Of a stretch of DNA of 64,000 nucleotides, positions 23,496-37,507 are shown piece by piece (the first letter of the stretch is position 1; each line of letters starts with the position of its first letter). The position numbers were made by a program, and so were the translations under genes. The stretch comes from Chrysopilus asiliformis (lineage: Eukaryota; Arthropoda; Insecta; Diptera; Rhagionidae), in contig OZ035961.1 of NCBI GenBank assembly GCA_964034945.1, forward strand, positions 8,788,501 to 8,852,500, given 5' to 3'. The notes beneath the pieces were generated by a model. That model ran no database searches and was not told the origin of the DNA. It saw only the letters and a list, made by a program, of their open reading frames with translations.

Positions 23496-24056
23496 ATGAA
23501 CATAACAAAAGCTATAATTACCAATCTGGCAATTATTGAAAACCCGTATGGTGATTTAAGTGAACGGCGAACAGTTTTATCAAAATTCTACTTTGAAGTC
23601 AAACTTTTCAAAAAGATTTTTTTAAATTTATTCCAATCGGATTTTGATGTATGGGAGTTTTATGTAGAATCATATCCTAAATAACTTTTGTTGTTGCACT
23701 TTTTTGATAAGATGCACCGTTTTTGAGATATCCGCAAAAAAGTTTTCTTTCGTATGGGGGGTACCCCCCTAATGGTCCATTTTTGCCCATTAACGAACTT
23801 AGCCTTGCAATTTACGAAAAACGAATCTGGTTAAAATTTCAAGTCTCTAGCTCAATCCGTGCGCCCGCAATCCGCGCCACAGACGGACAGATGGACAGAC
23901 GGACGGACGGACGGACGGACATGCAAAATTCAATTTTTTTTTATCATTTTAAACACACTGGTGTAATTCTTTTTTGTGTGTGATGACGGGATCTTAGCGT
24001 TACAAACGGTAAGGCAAAGTTAATATACCCTTTGGGTTCACGCTACGGGTATAAAA
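23496..24056 (+). repeat. Dispersed ~560-bp repeat, copy A (inverse copy at 62868-63430)
   Basis: Runs from 'acaaaagctataattacc' through 'gaaaacccgtatggtgat', a 'ggggggtacccccc' palindrome, 'cattaacgaacttagcct', a GACGGACAGA microsatellite and 'ttaatatacccttt' to 'acgggtataaaa'. The same order is found on the opposite strand at 62868-63430. The layout (gene-like text, CCGTCTGTC tract, GTATATTAA end) resembles abundant dipteran repeats. Confidence 0.8.
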
Positions 24057-26390
24057 AATCGACCCCTGATTTTTGCAGAAGAAGCATTATTACAAAAATG
24101 TCTTTCTGTCTGTTAGTCTGTCAGTATGTGTATAAGATTTCTCAAAAAACTATTGGAGCTAGAGCCATGCAATTTTATATGGATGTTTGGTCCTGGAATC
24201 CTATCAACTTTTGGTGGAAATCCGCTAACCAAAAATCACTAAAATTTTCCGCTAACCAACCATTATTAAAAATGGTCGTATAAAAATACACCGCGTAAAA
24301 CCAGAGTTCAGTTTAATGAAAAATGCTGCGCTGAGTTGTGATTTCATATTTTTCGGGGACCGAGAACCCGCTTTTAAACAAGAAAAAAGTGGAAGAAAAA
24401 TATCGTTTTTTTGCTGCTCTTCAACATATCCGAGTTTCATCAAAATTCTTTTTTGTAAATTTGAAGAAATGACAATCAAAAATTTCCAATTTAGTGAATT
24501 AAATTTTAGGGCCCTTGGTTTCGACGTACCTCGACCTACAACCAATAATTTCCAAAAAATTACTTTACCCAATATTTTTCCTCCAATTATCGCCATCTCT
24601 CGTAATTAATTTATTAAAATTGATTAGATCAAGGAAAATTTGGATACATTTCATTTCTATATAAAATTACTGCATTTTTTTGCACATTAAATCCAATTCA
24701 AATAAATAAGAAAATATTAAAAGTCTATTTTTTTTGCATTCCCACAACATAAATGTAAAAAAACGCCCATAAACCCCAATCGATTCGCAATCAATAGACA
24801 AAAAAAAAGCCACGAAGAAAGGCCTTTGAACTGATTTAATTAATTTGTAAACTTGTCCATCACGGATCATTTAAAAGTGATCTACGAACTCAAACACCAT
24901 AAATCCGACAGTATATTATAATTCCATTTGTCGAAGCTTTTAACGTTATTTCCCAACCTCGACCATAAAATGATCATAATCATTCTAGATATCGATATCA
25001 ATTTACTTAATTTAAACATTAGTATGAGTAGATAGTGAAAGAAATCACTCTTATCATGAGCATTTTGTTTTGAAATTTTCTGACATCAATAGCGACGATT
25101 GAGAGAACGGAATTTAAGAAAGAAAACAAAAAAATAAATAAAATCACACATCAAAAACACGGGCACATACATACTTTTGTGTTACGTTGCCTAATTGATG
25201 TCCTCTGAATTTCAGATCAATCGATGGTTAGTATAAACACTGGACTCGCACGACTATGGCTATGATACAAGTTAATCAATATGCAAATTATTTGTAGGTA
25301 ACATTAAGATCTCTTCTCAATGGAATTGAAATCAAAGTCATTAGTTTTTGACATTCAAATCGAATTTAATAAACTGCTGTGCTGGATCTGATCTATCCTG
25401 GTGCGGTTATTAAGATTTTGTACACAAATGATTTTCAATTTATGTGAACATTAAAAAGTCTGGGCCGCACTTGTTTACCCTGCGATATCTCAGCAATCTT
25501 AAGCATTTCAGTGGTACCCGCCTAACCTATGCTGTGCCACCATAGACTTTTTGGATAACTGATTCGATCATTTATTTCTATCTAATAGTCACATATGCAT
25601 TGGACTGTCAATACCAGATGTAAATTATTAATCAAACAGCTTTCAAGCAGTATTTTTTTTTCGGTTAGTCGATTGTCTGGCTACAATGGATGCCATGCAA
25701 TTCTATAAAGTTGCCATTGGTTGACCTTAAAATTGACAGGTGATCTATCCGAACTAAATGAGTTGATGATGCATATGTGAAACAGCAAATTTCCAATGAA
25801 GATAAGCAACGAATCTTGCATAAATCCGATGACAATTTAAGCTCTTGATAAATGGTTTGGTATTGTTTCGGGTTCGTCGCTTATGGATGAAATCTTTCGT
25901 TTGACCGATCGATTCGATTGAAATCAAATTATTTGAATTCTATTACTTGAATTGAATCGCGCCTATTCTCTAATGAGTGGTGCTTTACTTAATTAGTTTC
26001 TTCAGTTCCATCAATTCCATTTCCAAGTGAAAATTATTTAATTTAATTATATTTCACCAGAAACATGTTGTGTGGTAAATGGCAACTACAGCTGAAGATA
26101 TTGAATATTTAAATGGAACAGTCGGTTTTTGGTTTAATTTTTTTCAGCTTTAAAATCCATATTGCCTGTCTATAAGATATCTTGATGCCATTCCCTGTAC
26201 TGCGAGTACAACTAACCCTGTCTTGTCGCAGCCTACGAAACGCAACGCCAGCTACAATAGAAATGGTAGCCAATTGACAAAAAATTTCTTTTTTCCGAAT
26301 TGCAAAACACAAAAAGGATTTATACTTTTAAGACCCCTGACGATTTTTTACATAATACTGATTAGTTTTTAACAGATTTTTTTCTATGGA
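24057..26390. other. Non-coding, repeat-derived
   Basis: No supported gene. The first 550 bp resemble a decayed repeat (a CTGT tract near 24104-24126 followed by 'ggagctagagccatgcaat'). The rest is unremarkable AT-rich DNA. Confidence 0.4.
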
Positions 26391-26460
26391 GTTTAGTACA
26401 GCCGTAACACTACCGCAGACCTCCCCCCTCTTTTAAAAGTGTGACGTATTTTTTCCATTG
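26391..26460 (+). repeat. Dispersed repeat, related to 38582-38660
   Basis: 'ggagtttagtacagccgtaa' followed by 'cactaccgcagacctcc' and 'aaaagtgtgacgtatttt' is matched by the sequence at 38582-38660 with a few differences. Confidence 0.7.
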
Positions 26461-26760
26461 TTGTAATTGAACCTTTATGAATACTTGAAGAAATTTTACT
26501 TCATTAAAAGAAGTAATTTTCAACAAGAAATGCTTAAAATTAAACATTACATGAAATAACTATCAATACAAAAAAATCTCACTCTAACTGTTCAAATGTT
26601 TCAACTTTTAAGGACATTTGGAGGGTTTTGAGGAATATTTTTTTAAAGTTTTTGCATTTGCTTATTAAATTTAGCCTTGTTTTTTTTTTACAAATTATTG
26701 ATTTTTAGTTATTAGTTTATATTGTAAAATCTTCTACCTCGGTCAGCGTTCGAACCTCTT

Positions 26761-26852
26761 TTGTTCAACAATTCAACAATTTTTGTTGAAAATTCAACAA
26801 TTTTGTTGAAAGTTAAACACTTTTTGTTGAAAATTAAACACTTTTTGTTGAA
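26761..26852. repeat. TTGTTGAA/TTCAACAA short tandem array
   Basis: About five units of 'ttgttgaaaattcaacaat' type. Each unit carries both orientations, so the array can form several alternative hairpins. Confidence 0.75.
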
Positions 26853-28869
26853 GCAAATTTACTTATTTTAATAAAATAATTTTAACATAAAATGAAGTAC
26901 ATTTAAAATTTGTTTGACGGAAATTTCACAGCGCACACTTAAATAATTACTAAATAAATATATCATTCTTTAACATTAATAAATCATTTAACCAGCAATT
27001 TTCTGCTCAATACTCACCTGATCGAGTGAGTGAGCGCACCTTTTGTCTGACATTACAAATGCAAAATTCAAAATCAATGCACGAAGAAGTTCAGGTAACC
27101 AATTTCAATCTACAATGGTTATACATACTTATATTATTGTTACACCTTTTGAATTTGCTGCACACCTCAAAGTTCCGACGGACGCGACGACGTCTCAAGT
27201 GAAAATGAAATCTTGGACAGTGTTTCTGTTTGGTTTGAAATGAAGAATTGAGTCAGGTTCGAATCAAGGAGTTTTTCGACTGCATCTCAAGCATCAGTAC
27301 TTCACCGCGGACTTCAGACAGGATGGCGATGAAGTACCATTTTTGTTATATAAGTGTATAAATTTGATTATTTTTACTCAAAATATACCAAGTTGGATTA
27401 CACTTGGCGAGAACTCCATGCACTCTTGCTTGACGTTGTGGTATGATTGACTTTTCGATTTGGGAAATTCTGCTAGAAAATGAAAATAGTTTCCAGCAAA
27501 GTGAATTCGAGTTAAAATAAATATTTTCATTGCATGTCTCGATTGTATGGTAAATTTGTTACTTTTTTGCATTGGAAATATGGACAAATGTCGGTGCATC
27601 ACATCATCTTCAAGAGCGGCTTCACTTCAAATCAACTCGAACTTTGGCTGAACAAAAGAAGAATAAAAAGTATAAAATCTTCTTTTAATGCTGATGGAAT
27701 ATGTTATGCTTTGGTTACCTTTTTGCGTTATTTAGTCACGATTCATTTCGAGTTGATTTAAAGAAGTTTTGAATTAGTCGGCAAAATCTGATACCAACCA
27801 AGTTGAGGAGGTCGGAACCGATGGACGGGCGCGCGAAATGTTGATGCAGTGCCAAACAAACTGCCAGTGAAACTATTTAATGATGAATGGATGAGGAATA
27901 ATTTCAATCGAGTTGATTCATTATTATAATTCATCTGGTAATTCTTCAGGTGTACTGGATAAGTATGCTTGCTTACCGATCCCAAGTGACTGCACATTAA
28001 TTTGATTGCTTCTAGACATGATCAGCTGGTGTTCGAGTTTCAACTTCATGCAGCTGAAAGTCTGATACAAATGAAGAAGATTCATGCAATTCAATTTGCA
28101 AATTTACTTCTATTAATGTGATGGAAGAAATTTTAGGTTCGTTTAATTTATCACGGATGGTGTAGCTGGGAAAACAGAAAATCTACTTAAATTCGAAGGG
28201 AAACTGTTTGAAGATTGTTAGTGGAAATCCGTTATTTTGTTGAATGATTTTCCACTGAATTTTTTGCAGGTGATTGGTTTATGTCGAAAATAATTAACAA
28301 ATGGAAATGAATTATTAATTAATCTCGGAATTTCTTTTTAAACATCTTAAATATTTGCACAAGAAAGTTACATGTAGTAAAGTTTTGAGCAAAATATACT
28401 TATTTTTGGAAAATTCCGGAAAAATGGTCATTTTTTTGTCCATATCTGGGTATATGATTTTTGATTTTTCACAGTGCAACTTTTCGAAAGCAAAACATGT
28501 TTTGCTGTCTTAAAAAAGAGAAAAAACGACAAAATATACTATGTAGGGTGACCATATTTGTTTAGTCAATCTGGAATAACATGGGCAGCCAGCGGAGGGG
28601 ATATACAAAAGCGCCGCCGGCGAAATCATTTGAACAATACCCGCCACTTGTGGAAAATCGTTAAAAAAAATGGGCCGTAGGCAAAAAAAAATGTAATTTA
28701 CAGCAACCTTCAGCCGAAGTAGAGAGCTTTTTGCATATTTAGTGATCGTTTTGTCTAGCGTTTGATAATTTGTCACACTGAATTGCAAAACCCGTGACAA
28801 AAGTTTAGTTTCTGACACGCCGGGACAGCATGTCTAAATCTGGCACTGTCCCGGCCATTCCGGAAATGT
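26853..28869. other. Non-coding region with a decayed repeat at its end
   Basis: No supported gene. From about 28543 a decayed element starts with TAGGGTGACCATA. It runs to 'cactgtcccggccattccgg' at 28844-28863. Its last 45 bp recur at about 46556-46602, and an inverted TAGGGTGACCAT end occurs at about 39979. Confidence 0.45.
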
Positions 28870-29205
28870 AAAACCCAGAGAGGCAAACCATTTTTTTAAA
28901 CCGAACCAAAATTCATTGAACTATTCAAATTTTAGTGAATCAAACCCAAACCATACACCGAATTACTCTAACGATAAATTGTCGAATAAAATCAAAACCA
29001 AAACAGTTTTTAAAACAAAAGATTAACCAAAAACCTTCAATTCCAAAACCAAAACCGCAACTAACTTTTTTAAATTTTACAAAATAAAACCAAAAGCAGA
29101 ACCAAATTTTGAAAATTCAGGCACCAACACCAACACCGGAACCAAAAACCAGAAATCTAATTCAGCCTTGAAGCAAAACCGAACCACACTCAAAAAACTC
29201 TTGGT
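28870..29205. repeat. A/C-skewed low-complexity stretch
   Basis: On the + strand this stretch is built of degenerate 'aaaaccaaaacc' and 'accaacaccaacacc' words with almost no G. It is a decayed simple repeat by appearance; no gene is visible. Confidence 0.7.
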
Positions 29206-30749
29206 TTGCATTTCTACTAAAAACTGTGTATACTTTTAGCGTAAACTTAATTTTTACATCCACAAAAAATGCATTGCAGGTGACAATTCTTATGTATCAA
29301 AGTAAAATGCAGAAATCTTCCAAAAATTTCAGTTTCGTGGAATTTTCATATGAGATATAGTTTTTTGTTTTTATTAAGTGCTAAAACCTTCTAAAACTCT
29401 GCAATATCTCTCACTTTCCTCGAAAAAGTCTGATTTCTAAAGTGTCGAGTAATTTTTACATCTACAGAAATTCTCAACAAGATTTTGCCTTTTGGTTAAA
29501 ATGAAAAATGCGAACACATTCGCAGTATGGTCTTTTTATTCAATGGAATAAAATCGCATCCACTTCAGTTAAATGCTGGCGACCATCATCATCAGCAGCT
29601 TCTTATCTTAAATGAAAAATCACATTTGGACCCGATCCGTGTGGGCTTACCACAAAGAACTTAACCGGGCAGCGTCCAAACATTAAACATAAACACTGCC
29701 AACATATGCGCTGTCGACTTTTAAAAACTCATTAAACGGGCAGTGCGATTATGATAAGGTTAACGAACAAAAGCAAAAAAATAAAATAGGAAGACAAGAA
29801 AATGAGAAAAATTATTTTATCGTTTGTGTTAAAAAAAACATCACTTTGAACTCTTTTCATTCGTAGCTTCTCTAAGATTCTCAAAAATGTGGTTAACCAA
29901 CCCGGGATCGTAAAAATACGTAATATCGACTCGTGGTGTGTATTACGTTTATCCTTACAGCAACAAAAAACCCATAAAACTGATGTTGGGTCTTTAACAC
30001 CAACTCGGCTCGACTGTAATGCCAAGGAGCAGTTTTTTTCTTCTTCAAGAATTAGTTTTCTTGGCAGCATATAATGAGAAATCAGAATGATCTCGACACT
30101 TGTTCAAAAATATATGGCTTCTGTACGAGTCTGTGAGTTTATTGGATCCACCTTTATTGGATACTCGCAATCAGAAAACTATATTCCTGCGGGTAAATAA
30201 ACTACTTATGTTTACACGGTGTTACTTTTTAAGGCAGAAACACATGAGGTTGGCGAGTGGTAATAGAAAAATTTTCGCGAATAAATGAGAAATCAATAGT
30301 TATTCCAATATGTTTTTAATTTTTTAAAGTTATTATTATTTTTTTTTAATTTCTCGACCTCTGGGATTTTAATGTTTGTCTTTATTATTGTAAATGCGTT
30401 GCTCTGTCAAATTTTTGGACGTTTCTCTTCTACAAATTTAGACGATTTCACCTCTGCAATAGGTTCTTATTTCAACAATCTTTTTTAGTTTTTTATTTGA
30501 TTGGCTGTGCCTTTTGCAGGAGGTAAAAGGCCTAAGTTGGTTTGGTAGTCTTTAAAAATTGCGGGATACCACAAACAGCTTAATCGATATGCTGAAACCT
30601 CCGATAGTAGAGTAAAGCAGCCATCTTGTTATGCCATTACTTGTTTTTGTTCCATACATCGGTTACTGGTTTGTGGGTTATCGCAGCTTTACGTCTGCAT
30701 TTTCAGCTACAGTTTAAGCCGCCTGGAGGAAGACTCTTAAAGGTCGCTT
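29206..30749. other. Non-coding region
   Basis: No gene or complete element recognised. A less AT-rich patch lies at about 29570-29750. Confidence 0.4.
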
Positions 30750-30847
30750 CCCAAGTAATACAAAAGGTCGTAAATTGGTCGTCACAACTTTAATTCCGTA
30801 TCTTTATGGTTACGATGACCACTCTACGACTTTTTATGCTACTTGGG
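30750..30847. mobile_element. 98-bp hairpin MITE
   Basis: CCCAAGTAATACAAAAGGTC at the left pairs with the reverse of the right end (CCCAAGTAGCATAAAAAGTC). Arms extend about 38 bp with mismatches, so most of the element is inverted repeat. No transposase. Confidence 0.7.
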
Positions 30848-32979
30848 TTAGAACCAAAATTCGAATAAAAATAACATTTCCATCATTTATTCTTCTAAAA
30901 AGAATATTGTCGGTTGAAAATATTGACCCTAAGTTCCTACATCTTCTAAGATTAAAAAAAAATAAAAATGTGGCCTATTTAATAATAATAAAATCTCTTT
31001 ATTTAAAAAAACAAGTGTCTGCAGGCTATGAAATAACAGTCTCCGCCGATTTTACAGATTAAATCATTTTAAAATTCAGTTATTCTAAATCACATTCATT
31101 TACGTATTTTCATAATTCTTAGACATTAGAGACAACCCAAAGTATTTTCAAGAAATCGCTTAAAACCACATCTTAAAAACGTCTTATTCGGTAATTTTTC
31201 AAACCACATTTTTTTCCTATGTTCGACAGAAGCATTAGAATTTCCGCAATAATCATTACCTACACGCGTTTCAGCCATTATTCCGCGATGAAACTTTAAA
31301 AGGAAAGTATTTTCGCAGAACATGTTCTTAAAATTGATCATTCTTTACTCGTATAACTTCGTAGAATTACTTTTCCTTATCCAAACAATTACAGTTCGGT
31401 GTATTTTGTGGTTATGAGTCATAAATAAAACCTCATCAGGCGGCCAGAGCCCTTTGGCGTCAAGGATTTTAGAATCGTTTTTATATCGTGCACACCTGTA
31501 GATTGAACCAGGTGCGAAGGGCACACACAAAATATATAATTTCTGGTTAAAGGTTCTAACTATAATCTACGTCATTTAAAATTGTAGATTTTATTACTTA
31601 CCTATAGCCGATGTCGATCTAGTTTAGCACTTTAGATGTGAATCTCGTGCTGAAAAGTTGACCATAAAATCGAAAATTAAAGACCATTCTCGACTAAGCG
31701 TCCAGTCATCAAGCGTCAGCTCAAAAGAAGAAACTATTTCCGGTTTTCTGAAGATCTCCATCAACGATAGAGCCGCCATATTTTTAGTACAAAGTAAAGA
31801 AGCGGATTCATTAGGTAAAGGTTTTTTACCTTATTTTCGCCAATATCGCAGAGTACCGCGGATTATGTGAACGCAGAACTAACAGCGATATGCAAATTTC
31901 TTTAGTGCGCACAGCATAAATTGAAAAGTGGTGAAGATTTGAAGAAAAAAAAAAATTAATTGCTAAAATGTTCGATTTCCAGTTTCGCTCAAATGGACTT
32001 TTAATACTTTCGAAATATTTATTCTTTTGATCCTTCTGAGTACGTGATTAGGTTGTAATAAGTTTTAATTTTCTGGTTTCTCGATATTTCTCTTCGTTAA
32101 TAATTTTTTTTATGACCTTTCGAATTTCGCTTTAACTTTAAGCTGATTTGATTTTAGCGTAAAGTTGAACAAATTTGCATAATGCTCATTTATTAGCAGC
32201 ATAAATTTTCATATCGATGGCTTAACATTGCAATCAAACATAACTCACACTCTAAATGTTTATATGCCAAAAACGATGACTTCTCGATGGTTGAAAATGG
32301 TTGCATAAATACAATAAAAATCACTTTTATTCATAGTCGATGTCTTATTTTGAAAATTAGCTTCTTGCTAAAAGAATTTGGTGAATTTTTTTTTAAGTTT
32401 AGAAAGGAAAGATTGAACGTTTGTAGAGTCTTTTGTTTGGTCTTTAAATGGCAATAGAACGTGTTTTGTTATGTTAATTGGTAGAACAGTAGAAGTATTT
32501 TGACATTTTCACCGTCGATTTTTTGCGGAATCAATTTGATAGTAAAATGGAGAGACTGGAAGATATAAAAATAGATTTTACCGTAATTTATACTTTTCAG
32601 AACAGTGACATATTTTTTTATAGAAAGCTTTTGAAGCGTAGTACGAACGAACCTTGTGTGAGTTTTCATTGAAAAGTTTGATGGGGTTATTAATAATAAA
32701 TTCGGCTACAAATTTTAAATCTGGAAATCTGAAATTTCAATGGAGGTAGTTTTAAATTGTGTTAAAAAATTCACCAATTTTGTAATTCAAAAAGTTGAGC
32801 TAGTGTCGATTTATTCCTCATTAACGTAAGAATGGCTGAACCAATTTCCCTGTGAAATTCACGAAAAACTACCACCAAGGGCTAAAGAGAGGGAGCGGGG
32901 CGGACGGGTCCGAAAAGACGCATGAAACGATTTTTTTTAGACAGTCCATTATTTTATTGGATTGGATGTGCGAATTAAA
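30848..32979. other. Non-coding region
   Basis: AT-rich, with no gene or intact repeat that I can support. Confidence 0.4.
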
Positions 32980-33230
32980 CCTTTTGTAGGAGGGCAATTC
33001 ACTTCCAAAACACTTACATGAAAAACTACTCAACCGATAATAATGAAATTTTGGGCGTATCATCTGAAGAAAGCGGTTAAAGGAAAAAGGGTTTATCCCC
33101 AACTCTCTTCTCTTCGACTATTTCTAAAATTCTACACTGCTCGAGTTAATTCGAGTATGCGAATTGAATAGTTTATGGGTTTATTAGAGGGCTTAAACTC
33201 TTCTACGTGTGTATTTTACAACTATTTTAA
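32980..33230 (+). repeat. Dispersed repeat, copy related to 35770-36020
   Basis: Shares with 35770-36020 the order 'ctactc.accgat', 'gaaattttgggcgt', 'gaagaaagcggt' and 'ctcgagttaattcgag'. Both copies are decayed. Confidence 0.6.
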
Positions 33231-35769
33231 AAATGGCTAAAGCAATTTTCCTGAAATTCTGCAGAAAACTTTGTTGGAAAAACTCTTTTTTTAAATGCCT
33301 TTTTCCTGGAATTTTCGTTTAATTATACTAAAGAAAATTATTTGCCACTTTACTGACTTTCTTTCTAGTGACGTAGTTGGAGATTTCCTCCCCTTCCCCC
33401 CTCCCCCTCCACACACCTCTCGTGAAAAAATTGGTGGACTATTGAAAAACAAAACTGCTTTTGGGGTCTCAAAATCCACGAATTTTCTTTACGAGACGAA
33501 AAATTAACCAAGCTGGAAAAATCTTTAATTCTTCTATTTTTTTCTATCATATAAGAAATTTAAGAGCCATTTTCTATACTAGATAACTTTTTCTAACTTC
33601 TTTTTCTAACTTCTTTTTGTAACATCTTTTTTAAACTTGCATGAGTTTTTCCCAAAGGACTTTTTTAGTATTTGATTAATTTTTTTGTTTGTTAAACCAC
33701 ATTAAATTAAACAAAACTCGATATAATATATCAAATATATTTTCAGCCCAGCCATTGTAATACAAAGTTTAGATTGATTTTCACAAAAATTCTTATAAGT
33801 AATATCGGCATGCAATAAACACTATTTTTAAACCAGACAATGACATAATAACGTGACCTCTCTAAAAATCAACATCAAAACTTTTATTCGCGTCAAAAAA
33901 TTAAATATTTTTTTGATTTGTGGCATATGGATGTTAGCAATACGTTTAAAAGCTGTCTAAATGTCAAAATAACACCATGAAAAAAAATTAAACGTGGGTT
34001 TTAGACCCGAGGCTTTATCGACTAAAGCATTTACCTTTGAAAATTCCGTCGTTTATTTGTTTTACCATCGATTAGATGATCATAGTCTGGCCTGGTCCAT
34101 ATGAGAAAAGACATTTCCATTAAAAGCACGAGTGAAAAAAAAGTTTCGTTTCATCAAAGAAAAACAGTCGGAATGTTTCACTTTAACACGAGAAGTTGTC
34201 GAAGAAAAAAATCTTCCTGAATAACTACTCGCCGACCTACAGCGCGTTCTGATGTTGATTTCTTTGTATGTCCAGGTAGAATCCAAACAAACCCCGAACA
34301 CTTTTCTTAATTAACGTGTTATGTTTTTTTTTATCTCTCAAGTGCATCTGAAACATCTTTTTCGCTCCCCCGACAACAATTGTTTCTAAAACACGATCGA
34401 GATGGTGTTTTTAGGTAGATTCCGCACATTTGCTACACTATGCCGAGTTAATTCCGTGTCAAGCGCAACAAGGAACCCCTTTATTTTCCACCATCATCAG
34501 CCGCCAAGATCCCACACGACAAGTTGTTCATTTTGTTTGAAACAACAACGGAAAGAAATCACCATTTCTTGAGAGAAATTTTTTTTTCCCAGTGCATGTT
34601 AATCAAGAACCAAAAGAATCAATCTAATGTCTTCACTTTACTCTCGTTCCTCGCTCAAGATTCCACTCAAGATTCTATTCAAGATTCGTCTAAGGAACAA
34701 TAATTACAGGGGAAAAAACCGCGGCTTCTTATTAAGTAAGCATCCATCGGATCAGAATTCCATGTCCGCTTGTAGAAAAGTCAACTAATATTACAATAAT
34801 AGTTACGAGCATAATAAATTCCAAGGAGTGGTTTAGTTAGTCGTAAACATAACGCTCATGAAAAATGATTGATGAAATTCTTGAAAAAGATGTCAAAAGA
34901 TGATGTTGACGGCCTTACGAGATCTTGGATGGCCATAGACAAAGCAGACAAAACTTTTTGGCACGATCAGAAGTCAAATTACTGCTGGTTTTTTTTCTTT
35001 TTCTTTTTTTTTTGCCGTGCAGCAAACGACTAGTGTTGAATGTTTTAATGATCCATCCGAATTCAAAACATACATACGTGAATACCTTCGCTAACGTACG
35101 AATAGTGCTAAAATTTGATATTTTATACGAAGAGCACTTTTATATATAAGCCGCGATCTTACGAAAATCTTAACCTTTTGATTTAGATTCGCTTCGATTC
35201 AATTCGATCGGGAACTTTTTCATTTCTTCACATCCGGTCAAATCTAATCAAGACCTTTTATATTACGATTGCTCGATCGATCAGCTTCTCGAAGTAAGAT
35301 CGACATTTGTATGTGGAATTATCAAAGACAAGTGATCGTGGCCCAAGGCATCACTTGGAAATACGATTTTGAAAATAGACACGATTGATATAAATGTATC
35401 TATATCAAAATTTGTGTATTTTATAGTGATCCGAATTCAATGCCAGGTGAAAATCAGAACGTCCAAGTAGATACCTGTTCTAAATAAATATGTTATTAGA
35501 TTGATTCGGAAGTTAATGTCGATTTTAATTAGGAGCATTACGAAATATGTGTCATACCCTAAATAGATATTTCATTAACATTTCATTTTTTTTTTTGAAT
35601 TTCAATGGTAAAATTATATTGGATTCATATTGCAGCCCGAGAGATATCGAGAAACATTTAAAAAACCTTGTGGTAAAATAAAACTATTTTTATTTATAAT
35701 AATTTAGTTGTAAAAAAATATTAGTTTTCTAGAAATTCAAGAAAAATAAAGTGAAAAGTCATAAATAAC
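33231..35769. other. Non-coding region
   Basis: No supported gene. A 'ctaacttctttttctaa' short tandem occurs at about 33590-33625. Confidence 0.4.
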
Positions 35770-36020
35770 TAACTAAGCCACAAAGCACGCAATTGGAGAC
35801 TACTCTACCGATTTTTCTGAAATTTTGGGTCGTGAGTTCTGATGAAAGCGGTCAGAGAAAAACAGTAAAAGCGGTCACAAATTATGTGATTTTGTTTTAA
35901 AAGCCCGGAAATTCTTATCCCACCTTAGTTTGACTCTTTCTAAAATACGACAATTCTCGAGTTAATTCGAGCGTGCGACTTAAACGATTTATCGGGCTAT
36001 CAGCGGTCCCAGAAAATTCG
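35770..36020 (+). repeat. Dispersed repeat, copy related to 32980-33230
   Basis: Second copy of the family, in the same orientation, ending shortly before the target duplication of the THAP element at 36056. Confidence 0.6.
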
Positions 36021-36073
36021 TGCTAGGTGTCCAATAATTTTGATAATCTCAATTGGGCCCTTTTCAAGGTGTA

Positions 36074-37364
36074 ACACATGGATCAATAAGTCCCGAGACT
36101 AACAATGAAAACAACATTTTTTTTGCCAAATTTTTTTTTATTCATCAATATAATCACCTTTTAGGGTGATACAATCGTTCCAACGCTTTTCCAATTTTTC
36201 AATACCATGTTTATAAAAAAAATTATCTTTCGCTTCAAAATAAGCTTCAGTTTCAGCGATGACCTCCTCATTTGAGCCAAATCTTTTTCCCTGGAGCATT
36301 TTTTTAAGATCAGCAAAGAGCCAGTAGTCACTGGGGGCTAAATCTGGCGAGTATGGGGGGTGGGGAAGCAGATGAAAGCCCAATTCGTTCAATTTTGCCA
36401 TTGTTTTCATCGACTTGTGGCAGGGTGCATTGTCTTGGTGAAAAAGGATTTTTTTTCTCTGCATGTGCGGTCGTTTTTTTGCGATTTCCTCCTTCAAACG
36501 CACCAGCAAGTCAATATAATAATCACTGTTGATCGATTTACCTTTTTCGAGGTAGTCAACTGAGTACGCCATGCGTATCCCAAAAAACTGACGCCATGAC
36601 TTTGCCAGCTGACTGCTGCGTTTTCGGACGCTTCGGACGGCTTTCGCCAGCTGTGCGCGACTCAGATGACTGCCGCTTCGACTCTGGAGTGTAGTGATGT
36701 ATCCATGTTTCGTCCATGGACACGTAACGACGCAAGAAATCTTTTTTATTGCGAGTAAATAGCGATAAACAGCTTTCTGAATCATCGACTCGTTGCTGTT
36801 TTTGTTCCATCGAAAGCAATCGCGGCACCCACTTGGAAAAAACCTTTTTCATGCTCAATTTTTCATGAAGGATAGTAAATGCACTTCCATATGATATCTG
36901 TGTTATCTCAGCAATCTCACGGAGCTTCACTTTACGATCTTTCATTATAATTTTTGTCACTTCACTCACATTTTCCGGTGTAACGGCTTCCACAGGTCTA
37001 CCCGAGCGTTCCGCGTCATTTGTGTCGGTACGACCACGTTTAAACTCGGCAAACCACCGACAAATCGTTGCTTTTGATGGACAAGAGTCCGGGTAACATT
37101 TTTCAATCCATTGTTTCGCTTGCACGGTGTTTTTACCCATTAAAAAACAATGTTTTATCAGAACACGAAACTCGGTTTTTTCCATTTTTTAAACAAACTA
37201 CAAAACGACTTTACTCCAACCTCGATAACTCAGCTGTTTCTGGTCCGATCGACTTAAAATTTTGACACGTTTCAAGCAAAGGTTAGTACTCTAGAAAGAC
37301 GTGGTTACTGGTTTACTACGAGCGTCATCTCTGGGTTAGTCTCGGGACTTATTGATCCATGTGT
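36074..37364 (-). mobile_element. Mariner element (D,D34D), full length but inactive
   Basis: 1291 bp bounded by perfect 30-bp TIRs (36074-36103, 37335-37364; outer bases ACACATGGATCAATAAG) and a TA duplication (36072-36073, 37365-37366). The length, TIR size and TA target are typical of mariner. It contains one frameshifted transposase gene on the minus strand. It is inserted within the TIR of the THAP element, so it arrived later. Confidence 0.95.
36138..37185 (-). pseudogene. Mariner transposase, frameshifted
   Basis: Starts at the ATG at 37185 (MEKTEFRVLIKHCFLMGKN). The N-terminal helix-turn-helix region includes ATICRWFAEFKRGR and the linker SGRP. The catalytic acid residues are visible: MDETWIHHY, HQDNAPCH, and PYSPDLAPSDYWLF with 34 residues between the last two, hence D,D34D. 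In the first frame a stop follows WDTHGVLS at about 36556; the second frame continues VDYLEKGK to the stop near 36138. A single frameshift at about 36560 therefore breaks the gene, which otherwise has its full length of roughly 345 residues. The family cuts and pastes DNA at TA sites; this copy cannot make intact enzyme. Confidence 0.93.
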
Positions 37365-37507
37365 TATCAACTAGAGAGGTGGAGTACTCCTCTTTGTATC
37401 GTACACACCAAGCGCCAGTGTGAGTGTGCTGTGACGTAACAACCGCGCTCTGAATGCACCGAAGAATATAAGTTTATCTCGGCAGTATCAAACACCAAAC
37501 GATTTCG

